Position numbers and translations under genes: made by a program
Part shown: piece after piece, positions 1 through 12,146 of the stretch
Layout: each line of letters begins with the position of its first letter
Numbering within the stretch: the first letter of the stretch is position 1
Notes under the pieces: generated by a model
Told to the model about the DNA's origin: nothing
Database searches by the model: none
What the model saw: only the letters and a program-made list of their open reading frames with translations
Source of the DNA: Hydra vulgaris
Lineage: Eukaryota > Cnidaria > Hydrozoa > Anthoathecata > Hydridae
DNA: 64,000 nucleotides
NCBI RefSeq assembly: GCF_038396675.1
Contig: NC_088931.1
Coordinates: 62,680,001-62,744,000 of the forward strand
Direction: 5' to 3'

Positions 1-189
1 ATAATAATATCCAGAGACAAAAGATTTGTAAAACCCACCAAGCAACATAAGCCATGAAAAATAAAACCATGGCTCACTCATTTTATAGGATTTAAATTTT
101 CATGGAAATTCACCGATGGAAATTCCATGGAATTTTCCATGCATTTATCCCGACAATCGCTTTTTCTGCAGACAAAGTTGGGAATAGAA

Positions 190-1285
190 ACCCTGAACAA
201 TTTAATTAGGGACCTTGGACTTACGAAATCGAATGCTTAGCTTCTGATATCCTGGCTTAAACAGTGGAACTTGGTAGATTATAACGTACAAATCACGGAT
301 CATAGGGAGCGGCATCAAAGATTCTCCAAATTTTTAGTCAGCGTAATAGGCTGTGCTTCTGGAACAATGTTGCCGGTCTATTCCAAGCTACACGTATTGA
401 ATGTAATCCTATTAAATGGCGTCTATTCATATATAGTTCATGCCGGAGTCTTGTAACCCTGTTGCTTCACAATGGAAAAAACTATCCGTCTCTCCTGAAT
501 GCCCACTCTGTGCATCTCAAAGAGGACTGCATCAGTGTCAAAATGTTGCTGAGTGCATTAATGTATGACGACTAGGGATGATAGGTCACCGGTAACTTAT
601 AAATGGTATCGTTTCTCGTGGGTCTTTAAGGAGGTTACACGAAACTTCCTCTGTCTTTGGGACAACCGTGACAATAAAGCGTATTATCGCACAAAGAACG
701 GGCCACAACAGACCAAGTTTTCTGTTGGGAAGAATAATGTGAATAAAGTGGGAGCCGCTGATAGAACCTCATAAATTGCTTTAGCCACCGCTGCCCAACA
801 AGTTAGGCCTCATTAAGCAATTTTTCACTGCACTTGACAAGAAGTCAGCAGCATCTCAATACCCCAAGATATTTTTCCAAAGCTGTCCGACGCTAAGGTC
901 AGGGCTGGTATATTAGTCGGACCACATATCAAGAAAAGTCAAAGTATGTGGGGATTTCTCTAAGCTGCTGAACAGTACGGAAAGAGCGGCATCGAGCAGT
1001 TTTGTTGCAGTTGTTCAGAGGTAATCACAAAGCTGAAAACTATGTGGAGTTGATGCAGAGTCTTATAAAGATTTACGCCAAAATGGGATGCAGAATGTCT
1101 CTGAAAATCAATATCCTTGATTCGCATCTCAAAAAATTCAAGGAGATCATGAACGTCTACTCCGAGCAGCAAGACGAACGCTTTAATCAAGATATATTGG
1201 ACTTTGAATGCCGTTTCTAAGGACAGTATAAAAAAACCAGATGAGGGACTACTATTAGGGGCAACTTCAAGAGAGTGATTCACAG
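190..1285 (+). pseudogene. Decayed transposon-linked gene of unassigned family (family A)
   Basis: Reading the + strand in shifting frames gives collinear pieces of one protein: LNNLIRDLGLTKSNA at about 194, an AHSVHLKED stretch near 500, FLCLWDNRDNKAYY near 645, then FPKLSDAKVRAGILVGP near 875, GNHKAENYVELMQSL near 1020 and ERFNQDILDFE near 1180. I recognise these from a protein family repeated many times in cnidarian and arthropod genomes, but I cannot name its transposon class. The copy is interrupted by several stops and frameshifts and is not functional. A Cys-x-x-Cys-like region follows the second third of the protein, and the last block has a Glu/His-rich signature. No inverted ends were found. 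Identification as a family member is fairly sure; its role in transposition is inferred. Confidence 0.6.
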
Positions 1286-1651
1286 TACAATCGTAAATCT
1301 TGAAAATCTAAACAGTTCTAAACCTTGTTGAGTGTTTTCTGATTGTGCTTGTCTATTTTTTGTGCAATTTTTTTTTATAAATCATAATGATGAAAATGAA
1401 GAAGAATCGATGTTCTTTCACAAATAACGAATTTTCTTCGTACTGTTGTCGTTTAAGCAAAGTTTGTGCTTAATGAAGTCATTTTTTTTTACATACTTAA
1501 GACATAAGCAATTGAAACATAACTCGTAGCTAGGAACAAAAACTGTGTTACATAGTAAAGTAAAATAAGAATAATAATTTTGATAAAATAGTGCTGACGT
1601 AAGTGTTGTTTTTTTTTTTTGTTTTTTTTTTTGTTTTGCATATTTAAAAAA
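1286..1651. other. AT-rich spacer with poly-T runs, no gene
   Basis: Simple AT-rich DNA with several T homopolymers around 1480-1635. No open frame here shows a recognisable domain. Confidence 0.6.
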
Positions 1652-3988
1652 TAGAGTAAAACCGAGTCAAACCGCACACTTATAAATAAAAATTAAATAA
1701 CTTTTTTATTTTTCTTTTTTTTTTTTATTCATTTTTTTTTTTTTTATTAGATAGGTAATAAAAAAACTACATAAGATAATATAAATATATGTTAAAAAAG
1801 AAATAATAAAGTTATCGAAAATATTCAATGTAAAGAAAAAAAATTGTGCGGTTTTAGACAACATTTTGATAAAACTATACACTTTAGAAAACAATGAAAT
1901 TTTAAAAATTTTTTTATTGTTTTTTTTAACACAACCTATATTTAGGAAACTACATTAAAATTTATACACTTTTTATACAACAAAAAAACTTAGTTCCAAC
2001 TACATATTTCTTTGGTAAACATGTTTCTTTGCACAACCGTTCCCGACACTTCGAATTTTCGCATTGCAACATTTCTGTGTGTAACTGTACTATGCAACTT
2101 TTACATTTTGCAACTTTTAATCGTTTGGCTGCTGGTACTTGTTTTTCATTATTGTTTTGCTGAGGTTACTCAGCATTGTTATGCTCAGACATTTGAGTAC
2201 TTGGCATAGAGAGTCTACGCTTTGGGTTAAGTTTAACAACTTTAAGGGCTTCCTTTATTGCTTTTTCTTCATCTTTTTGTTTGAGGAACTCGATCACATT
2301 TTCCTCGGTTGAGAAAGATAGTAATTGGTGTGTAGTTGGAGTAGGTGCTGTGGTGGCTGTTGAAGATGATGAAGTTTGAGCAACGGTGGAAAATTTTGTT
2401 AATCTAAATTTTTACATTTTGAGTCTTTGTAATACTTTGTAAAAATTTCTTTCCATGCTTGTTTGACATGACAATAGACACCTCTATCCAATGGTTTCAA
2501 AATATATAAAGAATGCTCTGGTAGACAAATCAAGATTATATTGTGTTTTATGCACAGCAATACCGCTTCCAAAGCTATGTGAGTTGTATGCCCATCTAAT
2601 ACTAAAATATGAATACCACCAACTTGCTCAGTTTCGGGTATAAATACTTCTTTCAGCCATTCAATAAACGTATCGAGCTCAATCCAACCTGATTTTTAAA
2701 TTGAACATTTGGTGCCAACTGGACCGGAAGTTTCTATTGGCTTTGTATATCACAAATAGTGGTGCAAAATGTCCATCAACGTTGCAGCATTTGTTTAGAG
2801 TATAATGAATTTTTTGTTTGTTGCCAGTAAGTTTAAATGCACGTCTTGTCCCTTTTCGATACACTACGGTTGCTTTGCCTTGATCACCCAAAAAACCTGT
2901 TTCATCACAATTCTAAATATGCGACCCCTAAGTTATACCAGTCTGTTGATGTTGCTTGGTGACTCATTCAAAATAACAATAAATTTTTTCTGGCAAACAA
3001 GAAGCACCTCTTTTAGATGCTAAGTTATCCGCTTTTCTTGTAGAAATTTCTTTTAAACATCTCTTCATAAAGTCATATAACCAGTCTTTACTAAGCTTGC
3101 CATTTTTGAATAAGTGCAAATGATCTTTGCGTTTAAGGTAGCCACATACAAATTCTAGGATTTCATTTCGGGATAAACCATAACCCCAGTCACCAAGTAA
3201 TTGGAACGCATGCACCATCAATCATTCTATCTCATTTGAGAGTACCGTTGTTGTACCTGAGCCATAGAAGCCTTATTGTTGTTATTATTTCAATCTTTGA
3301 GCGTTGAGACTAGAACGCCATGTTTCAATGCAGCTTTTGTCAGTGGTGTTTTATTTTTTTTCATGTCAGTTAATGCGGCTAGTATATCGTCTTCCTTGTT
3401 TGTTAAAGTGAGTGAGTTAAATTGAATTGAGTATGTGATGATTATATTGAGAAATAATATAATAATTGGTTTTTAATGAGGAAGAGATGATTATATTAAC
3501 AAATAACATTAGAGTTAATTTTTAATTAAACAGGAATTAACACTAATTTGATTAGATAAAGATAGGCGCTTTGTCACTTGCGAAAAACTAAACTAAGTAA
3601 TTAATTGAGTGTGTGGTCTTTTTTTTTGATTTTTTATTTAGCCTTTTGTTCTAGCTGCATAAAGTATATATTATCTGAATTAAAATTAAATTTCCAACAA
3701 GTTAGTGCTAAAATTATTATTATATCAGTTTCGGTTCAAGCGCTATTTCATTTGCAACGATACAAAATATAAATAAAATTTTGACTCCCTGATAAAGTTG
3801 TATATAAAAAAAAATGGAGTTGAATCGGCATATAATTTTATTAATTCGGATAGAGGAGATAGTTCTGTGTTTAAATCTATTTTAATTTTTTTCATAGCCA
3901 TATCCGATTAGTTTTTATTTGATAATTTCGATCAGTGTGTGGAATGATATGGCGTGCGATTTGATCTGGTTTTACTTTATCTACTCTA
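1652..3988 (-). mobile_element. pogo/Tigger-type DNA transposon with degenerate inverted ends
   Basis: The left end begins TAGAGTAAAACC at 1652, and the complement of the right end at 3988 also begins TAGAGTA and then AAAACC after a short duplication. From GTAAAACC inward, 24 bases match with five differences, all transitions. Between the ends lies a pogo-like transposase on the - strand. The total of about 2.3 kb is normal for the group. Pogo elements use TA target sites, and both ends lie at a TA, but I cannot separate duplication from terminus. The decay of both ends and gene indicates an inactive copy. Confidence 0.75.
2190..3375 (-). pseudogene. pogo/Tigger-like transposase remnant (DDE_1 superfamily)
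   Basis: The order on the - strand is: an N-terminal helix-turn-helix of the psq type starting MKKNKTPLTKAALKHG (3370-3290); a CENP-B-like second DNA-binding block with LSRNEILEFV and GKLSKDWLYDFMKR (3200-3060); NCDETGF followed by GDQGKATVVYRKGTRRAF (about 2910-2840), carrying the first catalytic Asp; HILVLDGHTTH (about 2600), the second; and LKPLDRGVY (about 2490), the third. These match the DDD core of pogo/Tigger/JRK-like transposases, which cut and paste DNA at TA sites. The tail after 2430 is low complexity. Stops and frameshifts near 2930-2960, 2680 and elsewhere break the frame, so no full protein is made. Confidence 0.75.
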
Positions 3989-4825
3989 GCGGATTTAGCT
4001 GTTTAACGCTAACAGTTTGACTTAACAGTTTACTAAACTGATGTTAAAACACTTTTTAATATTTTAACGTTGAAAACTATAGAACAACAGTAAAACAAAG
4101 TAGCGAGGTTTTTTAATATTAACCTGAACATTTTATATTACTAAAACAACCTTGCAATGTTGTTTTATTGTTGAGGTACACTTTTAAACAGTAAAAGTTT
4201 TTATTAATCATATAAACGGGGTGTAACTTTAAAATTCATGGAGAATATTCTAGTTAATTTAGTAGGAAAACATCGCTTGAAAAACAGAAATGTGCTCAGT
4301 CGCATAGTCCACATCTTTTTATTCTAGTCATTATTTTTTGTTATTAAAATTCACTTATTTTCATTTAATTTTGTTATTAAAACTTTTTTTTTATAAAAAC
4401 CGCTTTTTAATAACAAAAAAAAAATTTATGAAAGCTTTTTATATAATAGTTTAACCAGGGTTGCATTTACCATGTTTAAAAGTTCCGTACCATATTTTAA
4501 AAAATCTATAAATTTTTAAAAACCCATTCCTGTTTTACAAACAACTTGAATTGGCAGGGTTTACGACGTCGAAGGAGGAACAGGTTTTAAAGGAAATAAA
4601 GACAAGAGCAAAAAAAAAAATTGGCGACCTTATTTTTATTCAATAAATTTAGATAACTTGCGAATGTTTACATTTTCGTTTTCAAAAAAAGATGCGCGCA
4701 TATTTGTAGGCAGCAGGGCAGGTTGATTTTGGAATCAGAGGTTTATAAAGATTTTAAAGGTAATAAAGAGGTTTATAATGAGTTTATGAAGGTAAAAAGA
4801 GATTTGATTATTAGGTGAAAAAACT
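3989..4825. other. AT-rich spacer, no gene recognised
   Basis: AT-rich sequence with homopolymer runs near 4385-4430 and 4608. No frame resembles a known protein and no clear repeat ends were found. Confidence 0.5.
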
Positions 4826-4913
4826 GTGCTTGGAAATTTTTTTTGTCGTAAACTAACGCATGCGCAGTAGTTGGTAGGCAAAAGAAAATAAACAAAACAT
4901 TATTGAAACATAA

Positions 4914-6545
4914 TGCATGTATCTTGTTGCGCATTTGGTTGCTCAAGTAGGAAAAAAAAAGGTGATTGTTGAAGTTTTTACCGAATTCCACTAGGAACAA
5001 CAACAGAAAAAAAAGAAAGAAGAAATTTTTGGATCAGAGCTATTGAACGAGATAAATGGGCAGAAACACAAATAGATAATGCTCGTATATGCAGTCTTCA
5101 TTTTATATCAAATATAGTATTATATACGATTGTTTTACAAGATAATTAAATTATGAGGTTGTTAGTTAAAACATCTTATAGGAAAGAAATCAAACAATCC
5201 ATTACACCCTGACTACATTCGCAGCATATTTTCTTTCACTAAAACTGAAGCTAATACAAAAATAAAGTTTAAAAGACACGAGCGATCAGTTAATCGAAAA
5301 CATAGAAAGATTGAACTAAATTACAAAAAAGATAATAACTTATCTGTAACTGAATTAACTGTATTGAAAAACCCAAAAATTATTGTCGATAAAGGTACTA
5401 AAAACTAATACTAATATAGTATTAACTGCTTTTATTTTTAAATAAAATAGTATTTTTATATAAAACTACAGTTCATTTAATTAAATCTATCTTTTTAAGA
5501 ATTCAAACTAATGAAGAAGAAATTACATTAATAATTCAAGAAAAACTTAACAATCAGATGACAATAAATTTAAAATTATTAGAAAAATTAAATTATTGGA
5601 AAAGAAAAGTAGCATGCAATTTTCATTCAGTAAAAATTCTGGTGTTTTAAACTTTATGACTTGTCTAAAAGTTTAAAAATTGGATTCTTTCTCTTTTCAT
5701 CGAAAATGTCACACAAGTGCGAAAAGACCTGAGCTATGAAAATCACTTCCTCATACTTTTGATGAAGCTACGACTAGGTTTATCAAATAGAGATCTCTCC
5801 TATCAATTTAATAACAGCAGAAAAAATGTTACCAAAATTTTAAGAAACTAGATACCTGCAATGGGTAAAAAAGTTAAATACCTAATTATATGGCCTTCGC
5901 AAATAGCAATACGAAAGAATATGCCATCGCAATTTCAGAATTTTAAGAAACGTGTTGTCATAATTGATTGTACAGAGATTTTTATGCAGCATCCAAATAG
6001 TTTAGAAATCGAGCTATCACCTGGTCAAATTATAAAAACAAAAATACTATTAAATACCTGATTGGTGTTAGCCCAGCTGGTGCAATAACAGTTCTATCAC
6101 ATGGTTGGGGTGGAAGAATTTTTGATAAAGAAATTACAATAAAATCGGGTTTTTTAGATTTTGTAGAATATGGAGACAGTGTTTCCTAGTTGATACAGAG
6201 GATTTCTTATTGAAGAGGAGTTAGCATTAAAGGTACAACATTGTACAGGCTTTCATTCACAAAAGGAAAAAGACAGTCTATCTGCTACAGTCTATCTGCA
6301 GTCTATCTGCTGTCAGTTATCTGGAGACAGTCTATCTGCAGACAGTTATCTGCTAAGGAAGTTGAGGAGTCTAGAATTGTCTCACTTAAGAATAGACATC
6401 GAACGTGTTATTGGAAGATTAAAATTTTTAAAATACTTTTATTTGTTATTCTTTAACGCATATTGACTTATTGAATGATATTGTGATATCAATTTGTGCA
6501 ACTGTTAATTTAAGCAAAGTGTCGTTTCTCAACCAATTATCAAAC
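4914..6545 (+). pseudogene. THAP-domain DDE_4 transposase (ISL2EU type), broken
   Basis: The start at 4914 gives a THAP zinc finger: CCAFGC at the N-terminus, then after a stop and a one-base shift FYRIPLG, RNFWIRAIERDKW and ICSLHF, which supplies the C2CH ligands. NPLHPDYIRS follows near 5200. From about 5755 comes a DDE_4 core: LMKLRLGLSNRDLSYQF, WPSQIAIRKNMPSQF, then VVIIDCTEIF (first Asp, about 5960). GFLIEEELAL (about 6205) lies by the second Asp, which is disturbed by a shift, and RIDIERVIGRL (about 6395) holds the Glu. Such proteins cut and paste the element, with the THAP finger binding its ends. Several stops, a frameshift and an internal repeat expansion show it is dead. It converges on the YqaJ gene. 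Confidence 0.75.
6255..6352 (+). repeat. Short tandem expansion inside the transposase reading frame
   Basis: Units of about 12-15 bases containing CAGT(C/T)(T/-)ATCTG are repeated at least six times, with endings such as TATCTGCT, TATCTGCAG and TATCTGGAGA. The block sits between the codons for FTKGKRQ and for the EVEESR motif, where related transposases have no such insert. Confidence 0.7.
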
Positions 6546-6699
6546 AATCCCGAACAATTATAAACGATTTTCTATTTAAAATATAAAAATATTTTAAAAA
6601 GTATTTGAATACTTCTTTTTAACAAAATTGTATAAGTATAAATTACATGTGGGGAAAGTATATATTGAGACATACTATAATTTACAATCTATTACAAGA

Positions 6700-7448
6700 T
6701 AAATCTTAAATTTACATTATCTTATCTGTGTTTAGACAGGGAGGACAGTACCATTTTCTTTTAGGAATTTCTTTCATTTCAATAAAGGCAAAGTAAAAGC
6801 ATTCATACTTGCAATTAATATTGCCATATGTAACCATTTGACCAAATTGTTCTCTTTGGCATAAATAGTAGACTTTACTTGAATATTCTGAATTTGGTAA
6901 ATAATTCCTAGTTAATAATTCAGGTAAAATCTTCAAAGTAAATACATTACTTCACTTAACAAGCATGTCTTCACAAAACTGTTCATTCTTTGACAAGCGA
7001 TGGGAGTAAAATTCATTAGGGGACCATATAAATATATCACAATAAGCTAAATCATATGTTAACATTTGACCTTTTAATTGATAGTAGTAAGGGTGTTTTA
7101 TTTTAATTACATGATTAGAATCAAATGGAAGTTTTATCATTCTCTGAATATTCAAAACAATTTACATATTTGTAAGAGCATTTAATTTCCGCAAGGCCTT
7201 TCCCATGATAATAACATTCTACAAATGCATCAGGACTTGCACTGATCTAAGGAAGACTTTCATTGACATGCAATCCTTTTAAAGTTATTTTAAAATTTTT
7301 ATGCTGTTCTGACATAATTTGAAAGTATTTTTCTCTAGTTTTAACTTCATTTTCAGTTCCATACTTTGTAGCTATAGATCTATCAAAAGTTTATACTTCA
7401 GGATTTTGTTAATAAGACTTTTATTATCATTTTTCAACAAGTGACATG
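6700..7448 (-). pseudogene. YqaJ-type exonuclease of the ISL2EU element, C-terminal part
   Basis: On the - strand downstream of the LINE the frames give CHLLKNDNKSLINKIL (about 7446-7400), then KYGTENEVKTREKYF, SASPDAFVECYYHGKG (about 7235-7190) and LAEIKCSYKYV, followed by KHPYYYQLKGQM and CDIFIWSP (about 7110-7030). The Asp of SPDA and the Glu-x-Lys of EIK are the catalytic residues of the PD-(D/E)xK YqaJ/lambda-exonuclease fold. The end carries KRKWYCPPC (about 6755), a PHD-like Cys pair. In ISL2EU this second protein is thought to help process ends. One stop lies in the core and the frame shifts at about 7160. The N-terminal half lies at 11185-12146. Confidence 0.75.
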
Positions 7449-7598
7449 TTTTTTTTGTTTTTTTTTCCAACTTCTTCGCTTCCGACAAGGCTGCAAGCAA
7501 CCACTAGTTAGAGTTGGAAGTTACTCGAAGAGAAAAGATGAAGATTATAGAGCAAGATAACGATTGACGGACGACTTAAAGGATTGCAAGTTATATAA

Positions 7599-9625
7599 TT
7601 AATGAAAGCAAGACGAAGGAAGCGAATTCCAAAGAACTGATGTTCGGGGGAAAAAACTAGACGAATAAGAGTTTTTGGAGCACTTAGGAACAGTCAAAGA
7701 AAAAAGATGAGACTTAATTGAATGAAGAGTAACACGAGAATTAATTTTAGTAAATGCCACAAGAGACGCTAGCTCTTTAGAGAAGTGCCAATTATAGTAT
7801 TTGTAGAAAAGAGAAAGAGAAGCAACATTACAACGATGTGATAATGGTTGGAGGTTGGCTGTAAGAGCAGGTCCAACTATGTTTACAATGCGTTTTTGCA
7901 CCTTGTCTAAGAGAGAGGGCATCATTGGAAGTTCTGCCCCAGATATGGCAACAGTATTCCATACAAGGCCGGATTTGAGGTTTATAGAGATTGAGAATAG
8001 AATCCGAAGTAAGAAAGTGTCGAGCTCGATAAAGAGATGCAATCTTAGCAGATGCTAGTTTTGCTACAGATTTGATATATGGTTTCCAAGAAAGATCTGA
8101 AGTAAGAATTAATCCTAGAAGATGAAGAGTGGATGACTCGTCGAGTAAATTACCGTTCATAAATATAAAAAGATCTAAATTATTGCAATAACAATTAGCT
8201 GAAAAAATTGAGTTTTATCTGTATTGAAGTTCTCCAGCCACTGTGAGCCCCATGCTGTAGTAAAAGTGAGATCCTTTTCAAGCTCAAATGCCCCCTTTAA
8301 GCAATAAGAGAGTGTTGGCTTCTTATCACAACAAGAATAAATGGTAGTATCATCAGCAAACAATGCCACCTTAGATATAAGAATAACTGGAAGGTTGTTA
8401 ATGTAAATTAAGAAGAGTATAGGGCCAAGGATAGAACCTTGAGGAACCCCTGAAGTTACAGAATAAGAAGAAGATTGCTGTCCATTGAGGACAACTTTTA
8501 TACTACAATTGGAAAGGAAGGATTCAATAATCTTAAAATGTTGCCAGATACACCATAAGAAGAAAGTTTATGGAAAAGACCAGCATGCCAAACTTTATCA
8601 AAGGCTTTTGAAATTTCAAGAGCAATGACTTTAACCTCTCCATCTTTATCTAATGCACAATAAAACCCATCGGTTATTACTGCCAGCAAATCAGCTATAG
8701 AACGAGAAGATCTAAATCCATATTGATGATCAGAAAGTAAGTTATTAGATTCAAAATTCAATTTACTAGATTCAAGATTCAAGTTATTAGATCAAGATTC
8801 AATTGAGAAATTAAGTGTTTGTTAATTTAAGATTCAAAAACCTTGTCTATGATAGGAAGAAGACTAATGGGACGGTAGTTAGACAAATCAGATTGCTCTC
8901 CAGAACTTTTGAAGATAAGGATAACAGATGCCGCTTTCCAGCACGCTGGAAAACAAGACTCTGATAAGCACTTGTTGAATTGTTTTGAAGTATAGACGAA
9001 TACTTCTGCAAGACAATAACAGGTATGTTGTCCGGGCCACAAGCTGTAGAAGAGTCTGAGCAGGAAATCACTTTAGATACAGAAGCTGGAGTGATACGAA
9101 TGTCAAGCAATGGATAAATCTGTTTGTTGGCAATATCAGGTAGAATGCAACTAGTGGAACCAAGAGATGATATTAATGAAAAGTGTTTAGAAAATAATTC
9201 AGCTTTGTTTTTAGGTGATATGACAAAGTCTGAACCATACAAGAGAGGTGGAGTTAAAGATTTGCCCTTATTATTAATACTTTTAAAGATTCTCCAGAAG
9301 TCACGAGAGCCTAATTTTTGAGATAAGATACGAGGTTTTACGACCTGAGAATAGCGGGCTTTGACGTTAGACAAAACCTTTTTACAATGGTTTCTAGCAG
9401 TAATAAACAGACATCTGTTTTCTGGAGTATTGTTTTGCTGATAGATATGGAAGTAACGGTTTCGATTAACAATCGTAGCAGCACAATGTGAGGAAAACCA
9501 TGGAGAAGAGTGAAGCTTGACCTGGAATCGTCGAGAGGGAATAAAAGTTTCCATGCCAGCCTGAATCCACAAAGTTATGTAAGAAGCACATTTGTTGACA
9601 AGAAGAGGAAAGATTTCTACCAAGA
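7599..9625 (-). pseudogene. CR1 LINE reverse transcriptase region (ORF2, C-terminal two thirds)
   Basis: From high to low coordinate: the linker after the endonuclease (FIPSRRFQVKLHSSPWFS near 9535), SRDFWRIFKSINNKGKS near 9310, CGPDNIPVIVL near 9030, SNYRPISLLPI (about 8890), HQYGFRSSRSIADLLAV (about 8730), ISKAFDKVWHAGLFHKL (about 8605), SGVPQGSILGP (about 8455) and the catalytic box LFADDTTIY (FADD codons at 8349-8360). GLILTSDLSWKPYIKSVAKL (about 8120) and a C-terminal KVQKRIVNIVGPAL block follow. Reverse transcriptases of this type copy LINE RNA at a nicked target. Frame changes near 8840, 8500, 8180 and 7920 break the gene, though every core motif is still readable. Confidence 0.8.
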
Positions 9626-9649
9626 GCCATCATGAAGAAAATCACGGAA

Positions 9650-10370
9650 AGAATCCCAATCAGGTTTAAGGTAATTATAGGAGGTACAATAATAGGGGGA
9701 TTCAGGTGATGATGAAGATCGAGAAAATAGTTTTATTGAGATCAAACTGTGATCAGAAGCACCTAAGGGTGAATGTGGAGAAACTGAGCACTGACTAGAA
9801 TCAGAAATAAGACATAAGTCGAGTAGAGAAGGTAAATGATTCGGGTTGTCTGGAAAGCGAGTTCGAAAGTTGACTATTTGAGTTAGGGATTGAGAAAGTC
9901 AAAAGTTGTGTGCTTTAATGCCTGCATAACCACTGACACTAGAGCCAAACCATTCAGTGTGATGAGCATTAAAATCACCAACAACAACAATATAGACGGA
10001 TGCATAAAGAGAGAGGGCTCGATCAACATGATCAGAAATAATATCAAAAGAGTGCTGTCTTGAGATGAAGGAGAGCAATATAGAACAATGAGAAAAGCGA
10101 TAGAGTGAAGAAGTGCTAAACGAAAGCACATGAAAGAATAGTCTGTGGATTCAAACCTTTTTTCACGAAAAATGGGTGAATTCTTACGAATGTAAATGCC
10201 CAGGCCAAGCATGTGAATATTGGAGTCTTTACGAATTAAAGGAAGATAACCATTGACACTAAGATTGCAAGATGAGACAGCTAAACTCAAGTTAGTCTCA
10301 AAAAGACCAAATAGGTATGGTGACTCAACAGAAGAAAAGTTACTCGGAAGACCACGAATATTATTCAATG
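9650..10370 (-). pseudogene. CR1 LINE apurinic/apyrimidinic-type endonuclease
   Basis: The frame beginning MNNIRGLPSNF at 10368 carries FGLFETNLS (about 10300; the Glu of the ETxL motif), then DYSFMCFRLALLHSIAFLIV. After a frameshift near 10085 comes VVGDFNAHHTEWFGSS (about 9985; the GDFN motif), then LLDLCLISDS and GASDHSLISI (about 9755; the SDH motif). These are the metal-binding and catalytic signatures of APE-like LINE endonucleases, which nick target DNA to prime reverse transcription. A one-base shift separates the first half from the second, so this copy cannot make the enzyme. Confidence 0.75.
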
Positions 10371-10379
10371 ATAGGTTTA

Positions 10380-11187
10380 GAGAACTTGGTGATGATGATG
10401 ATATTTTATGTTTTATAGTTTTTGGTACTTAATTCATTTTTAAATTTGTTGAAGAACTTGACTTAAAGCATAGATAGTACTCAGAACACTGTTTAATAGT
10501 TCAAGAAATCGCCATATTACTATTAATAAACCCTAAGCCGTAACAAAGGGCTCCAAATGTGGCCTCGGCAATGCACACCAAAAGGAACATCATTCATGCA
10601 CAACATGGCACTGTAATTACTTTGATATTTTTCAGCTGTTGATGGAATCAGCCTCTCTGAGAGCTACCACAGAGTTTAGAAAACCTGACTACCAGCCGGC
10701 CTCAGAATCATAAAACTGGATTTTAGAGCTGTACCCTCATTAGGAGATAATAGAATGAGTTGCCTAGTCATAAAAACAGAGACACAAGCAAAACCCATGG
10801 ATTGAGTCAAGAAGGTCCAGCGTTTAACATCCTAAACCGGAAACAGTTTATTAAAAATTCATCTGTGCCGGCCTAATAGATGAAGAAAGGGGTGCAAGGC
10901 TGGTCAACAGAAAAAATCTGTTTCTCCCATAGGTCTTTGCCAAGGAGGCCTTCTACAATGCAGTAGCCGGATGCATTTAACATTTGTCCAAGATGAGTAT
11001 TTTTATCAAGAAATCATTTCTAGCATTTACTCAACCAAGAACCCCAAGGCAGGGGGTATTTTAAGTCGGAGTTGGTATCTCCTAGTCTTTGCCTAAAAAG
11101 GCATATCCTACAAGACAGTAGAACATGACAAAGATTGTACTGGGTTACATGTTACCAGTAGCAGGATAACTTGACCTGACTGTAGGT
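10380..11187 (-). other. Probable 5' region of the CR1 LINE
   Basis: Less AT-rich than its surroundings and without an intact frame. It lies between the endonuclease start and the YqaJ junction, so by position it is the 5' untranslated region or a ruined ORF1 of the LINE. No ORF1 domain could be read. Confidence 0.5.
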
Positions 11188-12146
11188 TCATAAAAGGAGG
11201 AGGCAGTAATCCAACCATATTTATGCTCTTTCCAACACTGTGAAAAACGTTGCGTACAAGTTGTTTCTGATAATCTGTCAAAAGATTTTTGTATATAACA
11301 TTTTTTATAAAGTTTAAACTATTGTTTTCCTTTTATTTATTAAAACTTCTTTTGAAAATTTTGTTAAACTTGGTTCGAATAGATATGTCAAAGGTCTGAG
11401 ATACACGTTTTATCAGTTTCTTCTGCTGTATAAGTTTCACTGGAAAACAAAAAATCAGTTTCATCAATACTTGTTAGCATCATCAAGTTCTGTTTCTTTC
11501 AGTTCATTAAACTTGGACTTTGAAATTCCAGCATACCGTTTATAAAAATAACAGTTTTCATCAACATTCTTGGGTACATGATTATGAAGGGGCAATTTTT
11601 TTTAAAAAAAAAACAAAAAGTTTTTTTTTAAAAAAACTACAGTTTCCATTTAAATATATTCTTTGGATTTATGAACATAAATCCAAACATCATACATTGC
11701 TGTTTTTTTCTCGTCTTTGACTTCGTAAGATCTAAAATAACAACATTAATTCGGTTTAAAATTTGTCGTAGTCATATATCTTAGTTATATTTTAGATTTC
11801 ACTAAAATTGTTTGTTTTTTTTGCCTTTGTTTTTAAAGCACAAAACTCAGACTCTTCATTTAAATCAGCATAAAAAACATCTTGCCCTTGTCCACAGACA
11901 AAATAGTTAAAAGCCTCAAGGGATTTATACGCTTTCATACTTTCTCTGCTATATAAACTTTGTGATTCAAATAAATATGTGTATATATCACCATAACTGA
12001 CTTCAGGAAATAAACTAACATTGTTTTTCCAAAATTTCTCTTCGATACCATAAGGATCGAGAAGCAAAACATTATTTCCTAATGTCAATTTCTTCAAAAA
12101 AAAATTCTTTGTCAGGATTAGCAAGAGAAATGAAGTAAGAAGACAT
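11185..12146 (-). pseudogene. YqaJ-type exonuclease of the ISL2EU element, N-terminal part
   Basis: The ATG at 12146 (- strand) gives MSSYFISLANPDKEFF, then, after a shift at an A9 run (12096-12104), a long block with SYGDIYTYLFES and SMKAYKSLEAFNYFVCGQG (about 12010-11890). The YKSLEAxNYFVxG stretch is typical of the N-terminal region of YqaJ proteins in ISL2EU. The middle (about 11790-11330) is too decayed to read. The last part, NLLTDYQKQL then WKEHKYGWITASSFYEP (about 11285-11187), is the start of the YqaJ nuclease domain, where RITAS-type motifs lie. The frame then meets the LINE and resumes at 7448. The gene starts about 50 bases inside the shared terminal sequence. Confidence 0.65.

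Larger units (their letters stand above)
7449..11187 (-). mobile_element. CR1-type LINE inserted in the ISL2EU YqaJ gene
   Basis: A non-LTR element on the - strand with a 5' region (about 11187-10380), apurinic endonuclease (about 10370-9650), linker, reverse transcriptase and C-terminal domain (to about 7600). Its 3' end has an A-rich tail read as T runs at 7449-7466. The two flanks join two halves of a YqaJ reading frame, fixing the borders to within a few bases. A second copy at 57273-58155 shares the same 3' end sequence. No clear target duplication is visible, which is common for CR1. It is close to full length but broken by frameshifts. Assignment to CR1 rests on the endonuclease/RT layout and on the known abundance of CR1 in Hydra. 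Confidence 0.8.
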
